16,696 bases of DNA from Phycisphaerales bacterium UBA1910 (GTDB lineage: Bacteria > Planctomycetota > Phycisphaerae > Phycisphaerales > UBA1924): assembly GCA_002337545.1 (NCBI GenBank), contig DDGE01000031.1:36517-53212 (forward strand). Reading direction: 5' to 3'. Position numbers and translations under genes: made by a program. Shown here one piece after another: positions 12,894 through 16,696 of the stretch (position 1 is the stretch's first letter; each line of letters begins with the position of its first letter). The notes beneath the pieces were generated by a model. The model did no database searches. It was not told where the DNA came from and worked only from the letters and a program-made list of their open reading frames with translations.

Positions 12894-14108
12894 ATGCCCC
12901 AAACTACGGACCAAGCCCTCTCCGACGACGCCGTGTTTTCCCCCATCGACGAGATCCTCGACGAGCTCCGCAACGGACGCATGGTCATCCTCACCGACGA
13001 CGAAGATCGTGAGAACGAGGGCGACATCGTCCTCCCGGCTCAGTTCATCACGCCCGAGGCCGTCACCTTCATGCTCTCCGTCGCGCGGGGCTACATGTGC
13101 CTGTCGCTTACCGAGTCCGATTGCGACCGACTCGGGCTCGAGCCCCAATCCTCCGTGAACACCTCAGTCCGCGGCACGCCCTTCACCGTCTCGATCGACG
13201 GCCACCCCAAGCACGGCTTCACCACCGGCGTCTCCGCCCAGGAACGCGCCAAAACCATCCAGCTCGCCATCGACCCCAACTCCAAACCCGAGGACTTCGT
13301 CAAGCCCGGGCACATCAACCCGCTCCGCTCACGCGACGGCGGCGTGCTCGTTCGCATCGGCCAGACCGAGGGCTCGCTGGATCTGTGCCGACTCGCGGGA
13401 CTGCACCCGTCGGCGATCATCATCGAGATCATGCGCGACGACGGCGAGATGGCCCGCGTCCCCGATCTCGTCGCGCTCTGCAAAGAGCACAACATCAAGA
13501 TGTGCTCCGTGAAACAAATCATCGAGCACCGTCTCGCCGAGGCCTCGCTCATCTCCCGCATCGACCCCATCGAGGGCACCAAGGTCAACACGCCCTACGG
13601 CGAGTTCAACCTCATCGCCTTCCGATCCGTCGTCGATCCCATGCCCCACCTCGCGCTCACCGTCGGCGACATCGGCAAGCTCGACAACTCCCGCAACCCC
13701 ATCGAAACCACCGACCCCACACTCGTCCGCGTCCACCGGCGCGACCTGCTCGGCGACATCTTCGATGATCTGGGATCGGGCTCCGACGACACCACCTCAA
13801 CGGGGCACCTGCTCCGCGAGTCGATGCGGATGATCCAGGAAGAAGGACGCGGCGCCATCGTCTACCTCCGCCCCCACGGCGTCGGCGACGCCCTCTCCCA
13901 GCGTCTCTCCCGCCCCTTCGATCACGACACGGAAGACAAGCCCATCCAATCGATCTCCCCCGCGATGCTGGAGATCGGCACCGGCTCGCAGATCCTGCGT
14001 GCACTCGGGGTCCACAACCTCAAACTGATCACCAACTCCAACACGCCCTACCCGCAGCTCGAAGCCTTCGGGCTGAGCATCACCCAGCGCGTGCCGGTCG
14101 GGAAGTAA
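12894..14108 (+). CDS. RibB fused to a degenerate RibA-like domain (RibBX type)
   Basis: 404 residues. Residues 1-215 are a 3,4-dihydroxy-2-butanone 4-phosphate synthase (RibB), which makes the four-carbon unit of riboflavin from ribulose 5-phosphate: DDEDRENEGD (35-44), GFTTGVSAQER (108-118), GHINPLRSRDGGVLVR (139-154), EIMRDDGEMAR (178-188). The usual GHTEA metal-site motif reads GQTEG, with Gln157 instead of His. Residues 220-404 match GTP cyclohydrolase II in outline (NTPYGEFNL, RVHRRDLLGD, EEGRGAIVYLR, LGVHNLKLITNS, ITQRVPV), but the three zinc cysteines are replaced (Asp284, Ser295, Ser297) and the DERD/Y active-site stretch is absent. This half is therefore unlikely to act as cyclohydrolase; a fusion of this sort is known as RibBX in Proteobacteria. 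A separate RibA is expected elsewhere. ATG 12894 fits the -10 box; it ends 6 bp from the convergent gene. Confidence 0.88.
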   Translation: MPQTTDQALSDDAVFSPIDEILDELRNGRMVILTDDEDRENEGDIVLPAQFITPEAVTFMLSVARGYMCLSLTESDCDRLGLEPQSSVNTSVRGTPFTVSIDGHPKHGFTTGVSAQERAKTIQLAIDPNSKPEDFVKPGHINPLRSRDGGVLVRIGQTEGSLDLCRLAGLHPSAIIIEIMRDDGEMARVPDLVALCKEHNIKMCSVKQIIEHRLAEASLISRIDPIEGTKVNTPYGEFNLIAFRSVVDPMPHLALTVGDIGKLDNSRNPIETTDPTLVRVHRRDLLGDIFDDLGSGSDDTTSTGHLLRESMRMIQEEGRGAIVYLRPHGVGDALSQRLSRPFDHDTEDKPIQSISPAMLEIGTGSQILRALGVHNLKLITNSNTPYPQLEAFGLSITQRVPVGK

Positions 14109-14114
14109 TCGCCC

Positions 14115-16634
14115 CTACGGACACCCCGCAAGGTAGTCCTCAAGAAACCCCGACACATCAAAGAAGTTCCACGCACCGTCGCCGTTCCAATCGGCTGCGA
14201 GACCTCGGGCCTGAAAAATAGCGAGGAAGGCCGAAACATCCATGTAATCCAGGCCGCCGCTGAGGTACAGATCCGGGAGGCAGTAGCTCACGCAACGCTC
14301 GTGAAGCACATTCAGGGTGTAAAGGGACGAATGCACGAAAACCAGCTCATCCTGTCCGTCGTCGGTCAGATCACCGGCTGCGAACAAACCCGAGCCGAGT
14401 CCCACACCGATTCCTGAGTTGCTTGGAACAAGACGCCCCGTGGAATCATTCAGGAAAATCTCTTCAGGCACGCTTATGCCTGAATAGTTACCGATCCAGG
14501 CAAGGACATCGAGATCGCCGTCCTGATCCCGATCAAACAGGCGTAGATCGAGTTCGGTATCGAGCTCAGGATCGACACCGGAGTCCCACCGGCTGTACTC
14601 AACGAACTCACCCCCGTTCTTTGCAATCAAAGTGCGCAGGTACAGATTCTCACTGCTATTTATATAACCCAGCACGACCACATCACTCAGCCCGTCCTGA
14701 TTGAGGTCGGCCACTCGGATCATTTGCGGGTCGTGGAGCAACTCCACACCCACTGCCGGCAGGAAGAACCCAAATCCCTGTCCGTTGTTGGGGAGCACAG
14801 CGATCGATTGCCCCTGGTCGGACCCGCCGTTGCGCGTACCCGCGGTGACGATATCGAGAAAACCGTCACCATTGACATCACCAAGCTCGAGCTGCAGCGC
14901 GGTGTTCAGCGTGGAGTATTGGATGGGTGGGAGGAAAGCCCGCCCGCCAAGCCCCAATGAGACACCCACACGCTGCGATCCCGACTGGTACGCAAAGACG
15001 AGATCGGGCGTAGAGTTATTGTTGAGGTCCCCGATCTCGACGCCACTCGGCCTTGGACCGGTTTGAAGCTCATCGATCTGTTCGAACACGCCGTGCCCAT
15101 CGTTGTACAAGATCGTCGCTACATCTTCAAAGGTGCTGATCAGAACAATGTCTACCGCTCCGTCGGCGTCAACATCACCAACCGCCACCTCATTTGGGTA
15201 GCGATCGAACGGATAAAACTGTCTCGGCTCAAAGGCGCCCCCGCCTGCTCCCAAGAACACAACCAAAGCCCGCTGAGATGGTCTCACCGCAACGATGTCA
15301 AGCAGACCATCGTTGTTCAGATCAACGAGTTCAACGGCATTCGTGCTCCCGTTGATTTGGACGGAAGCCGAGCGGAGACTCTCTCCACCCTCGTTGATCA
15401 CAACCTGGTGACCTGTGTGACGCACAACGAAATCAGGATCACCGTCGCCCTGAAGGTCCGTGACGAGCCCACTCTTGAAGTGCGTGCTGCGCCCCGCGAG
15501 CGGCGTATACATGGTTTCAACAAATGATCCGTCCGAGGCCAACTGAACGCTGCGCGCCCCTCCGAAGCTGTCGATCACACCGACCTCGTCGATCCCATCG
15601 GAGTTGAAGTCGCCCACCCCGACCATTTCGATCCCATCAGTAACGCGCGCACTCGAGGCATAGGGCGGCTCAGGCATACCTGAAAACATATAGGTTCCGC
15701 CATCATAAGCCACCACAAAGTCGGGGTATTCGTCCCCGTTCGCGTCTAACCGATGCATCGTGTGGATGCTCCGACCGAACTCGGTGTCCCCGATACCGGT
15801 CCACATGCCCGGCCCATCGTTGCGGAAGATCCGCACATACAGCCCCCCGGCCCCAAAGAGATCCAGATCACCATCAAGATCAAGATCGACCAGTCTCACA
15901 TAGACCACAGAACCAGAGACCTGATCAACAACGCGTTGCAGCGAGCCGTCCTCTTGAGCGATGTAAGTCACAATCGCACCGGTCCTCGAGCCCACGAAGT
16001 CGGTATCCCCATCGTCGTCGATGTCACCAAATGAACCCCAGCTCACATTCTGGCCGGAGGCAGAATGGTCGGCCAACTGCTCGATCTCAAAACCAAGCGG
16101 GCCCACATCCGTCAACCGGAAGACCCCGCTTCTTGAGCCAACCGCCAGCAGGTCCATGACGCCGTCGCCAGTCAGATCCTCCGCGTGGAAGATATTCATC
16201 TGCGGCACGACCTGCACTCCGAATGGCAGAGAAAAGCCAGCGTCCCCATCATTGCACAGCAGGACCAAGCCGGTCTGGTCGTCCTCAACCGTGATGTAGA
16301 GCAAGTCGGTGTCGCCATCGCCCTCGAGATCGAAGCCCAACCTGAAGTAAGCCTTGTTGATCGAGCCGTAACTGATCGATTCTCCAGATCGCAGCTCAGC
16401 ATGCTCATTGCTGTGGACTACCCGAAAGAATCCACCCTCAAGTGCTCGGGGGATCATCTCAGGATACGGGTCGCTGTCGAGCTCAAGAGCAAGCTCGGCC
16501 GGGTCGACCAAGAAATCGTATTGCCCCATACGCAGGAACTCCCCGCAAGCCGCGCCCACAGGAGCAGCGGTCGCGTGGGTACAACTCAGAGCCCACACGC
16601 CCAACAAGATCATCAAAGATCGAATCCCACTCAT
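14115..16634 (-). CDS. Secreted FG-GAP/VCBS beta-propeller protein with a GC-type dockerin-like C-terminus
   Basis: 839 residues from ATG 16634. A signal peptide (about 1-23, ...THATA/APVG) predicts export. Fourteen calcium-binding DxDxDGxxD-type motifs run from about residue 102 to 767 (for example DIDDDGDTDF, DLNNDGLLDI, DVNGDGFLDI, DRDQDGDLDV), the spacing expected for FG-GAP/VCBS blades, so two seven-bladed propellers are likely. The last 55 residues hold two dockerin-like repeats, one degenerate (DLYLSGGLDYMDVSAFL) and one canonical (DWNGDGAWNFFDVSGFL), bounded by Cys before CLPD and a final GCP. This ending is typical of planctomycete surface proteins and may anchor or sort the protein. 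Likely role: extracellular adhesion or matrix protein. A TTG-initiated extension to 16673 is less likely; GAAGG upstream of ATG 16634 is a weak Shine-Dalgarno. Confidence 0.88.
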   Translation of the reverse strand: MSGIRSLMILLGVWALSCTHATAAPVGAACGEFLRMGQYDFLVDPAELALELDSDPYPEMIPRALEGGFFRVVHSNEHAELRSGESISYGSINKAYFRLGFDLEGDGDTDLLYITVEDDQTGLVLLCNDGDAGFSLPFGVQVVPQMNIFHAEDLTGDGVMDLLAVGSRSGVFRLTDVGPLGFEIEQLADHSASGQNVSWGSFGDIDDDGDTDFVGSRTGAIVTYIAQEDGSLQRVVDQVSGSVVYVRLVDLDLDGDLDLFGAGGLYVRIFRNDGPGMWTGIGDTEFGRSIHTMHRLDANGDEYPDFVVAYDGGTYMFSGMPEPPYASSARVTDGIEMVGVGDFNSDGIDEVGVIDSFGGARSVQLASDGSFVETMYTPLAGRSTHFKSGLVTDLQGDGDPDFVVRHTGHQVVINEGGESLRSASVQINGSTNAVELVDLNNDGLLDIVAVRPSQRALVVFLGAGGGAFEPRQFYPFDRYPNEVAVGDVDADGAVDIVLISTFEDVATILYNDGHGVFEQIDELQTGPRPSGVEIGDLNNNSTPDLVFAYQSGSQRVGVSLGLGGRAFLPPIQYSTLNTALQLELGDVNGDGFLDIVTAGTRNGGSDQGQSIAVLPNNGQGFGFFLPAVGVELLHDPQMIRVADLNQDGLSDVVVLGYINSSENLYLRTLIAKNGGEFVEYSRWDSGVDPELDTELDLRLFDRDQDGDLDVLAWIGNYSGISVPEEIFLNDSTGRLVPSNSGIGVGLGSGLFAAGDLTDDGQDELVFVHSSLYTLNVLHERCVSYCLPDLYLSGGLDYMDVSAFLAIFQARGLAADWNGDGAWNFFDVSGFLEDYLAGCP

Positions 16635-16696
16635 TACATCTACACCTTCAAAGCAACGGATAAAAATGCCCAATCAAATGCCATCCCAGCATACAG

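Noticed and set aside
16635..16673. TTG start adding 13 residues to the FG-GAP protein
   Set aside because: It places acidic and Cys residues before the signal peptide; ATG 16634 gives a normal one.

Overview
This window looks like a chromosomal stretch from a planctomycete, most likely the class Phycisphaerae. The strongest lineage hint is the C-terminus of the last gene: paired dockerin-like repeats ending in Gly-Cys-Pro on an FG-GAP/VCBS protein, a format I associate with Phycisphaerales. A CPxCGY...CPxCG zinc-ribbon membrane protein, an H-X9-DG-like motif and large GGGTG...CACCC intergenic palindromes fit the same group. This is inference; there is no rRNA or other taxonomic marker here.

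Layout, left to right. Plus strand: the 3' end of an ABC-transporter solute-binding protein; a membrane HD-GYP protein (probable cyclic-di-GMP phosphodiesterase); an M20 amidohydrolase; a small lipoprotein closed by a clear rho-independent terminator; an uncharacterised 165-residue protein; a membrane-anchored thioredoxin; and a compact UvrC. The thioredoxin block lies between two 53-bp direct repeats that carry the uvrC promoter, start codon and first codons. Two large tandem palindromes separate uvrC from a convergent minus-strand group: a small membrane protein, a class C beta-lactamase-like serine hydrolase, a TlpA-like thioredoxin protein and an O-methyltransferase. A divergent intergenic region leads to a plus-strand, lower-GC pair (a secreted Cys/Thr-rich protein and a zinc-ribbon membrane protein), followed by a RibBX-type riboflavin protein. 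The window ends with a convergent minus-strand FG-GAP/dockerin-like surface protein.

There is no single pathway. The genes are mostly housekeeping or envelope functions, each apparently transcribed on its own. The most striking shared feature is regulatory: at least seven genes, plus the uvrC start duplicate, have a TANNNT -10-like hexamer only 5-7 nt before the start codon, usually without a Shine-Dalgarno sequence. That predicts leaderless mRNAs and helped fix several starts (M20 1642, uvrC 4922, serine hydrolase 8580, O-methyltransferase 10721, ribBX 12894).

Other points worth attention: UvrC lacks both the helix-hairpin-helix tail and about 110 residues before its nuclease core; the RibB-RibA fusion has lost the RibA zinc cysteines and has Gln in place of the usual RibB metal-site His; and the secreted protein has a nine-cysteine C-terminal module I do not recognise. 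I saw no tRNA, rRNA, CRISPR array, transposase or integrase.
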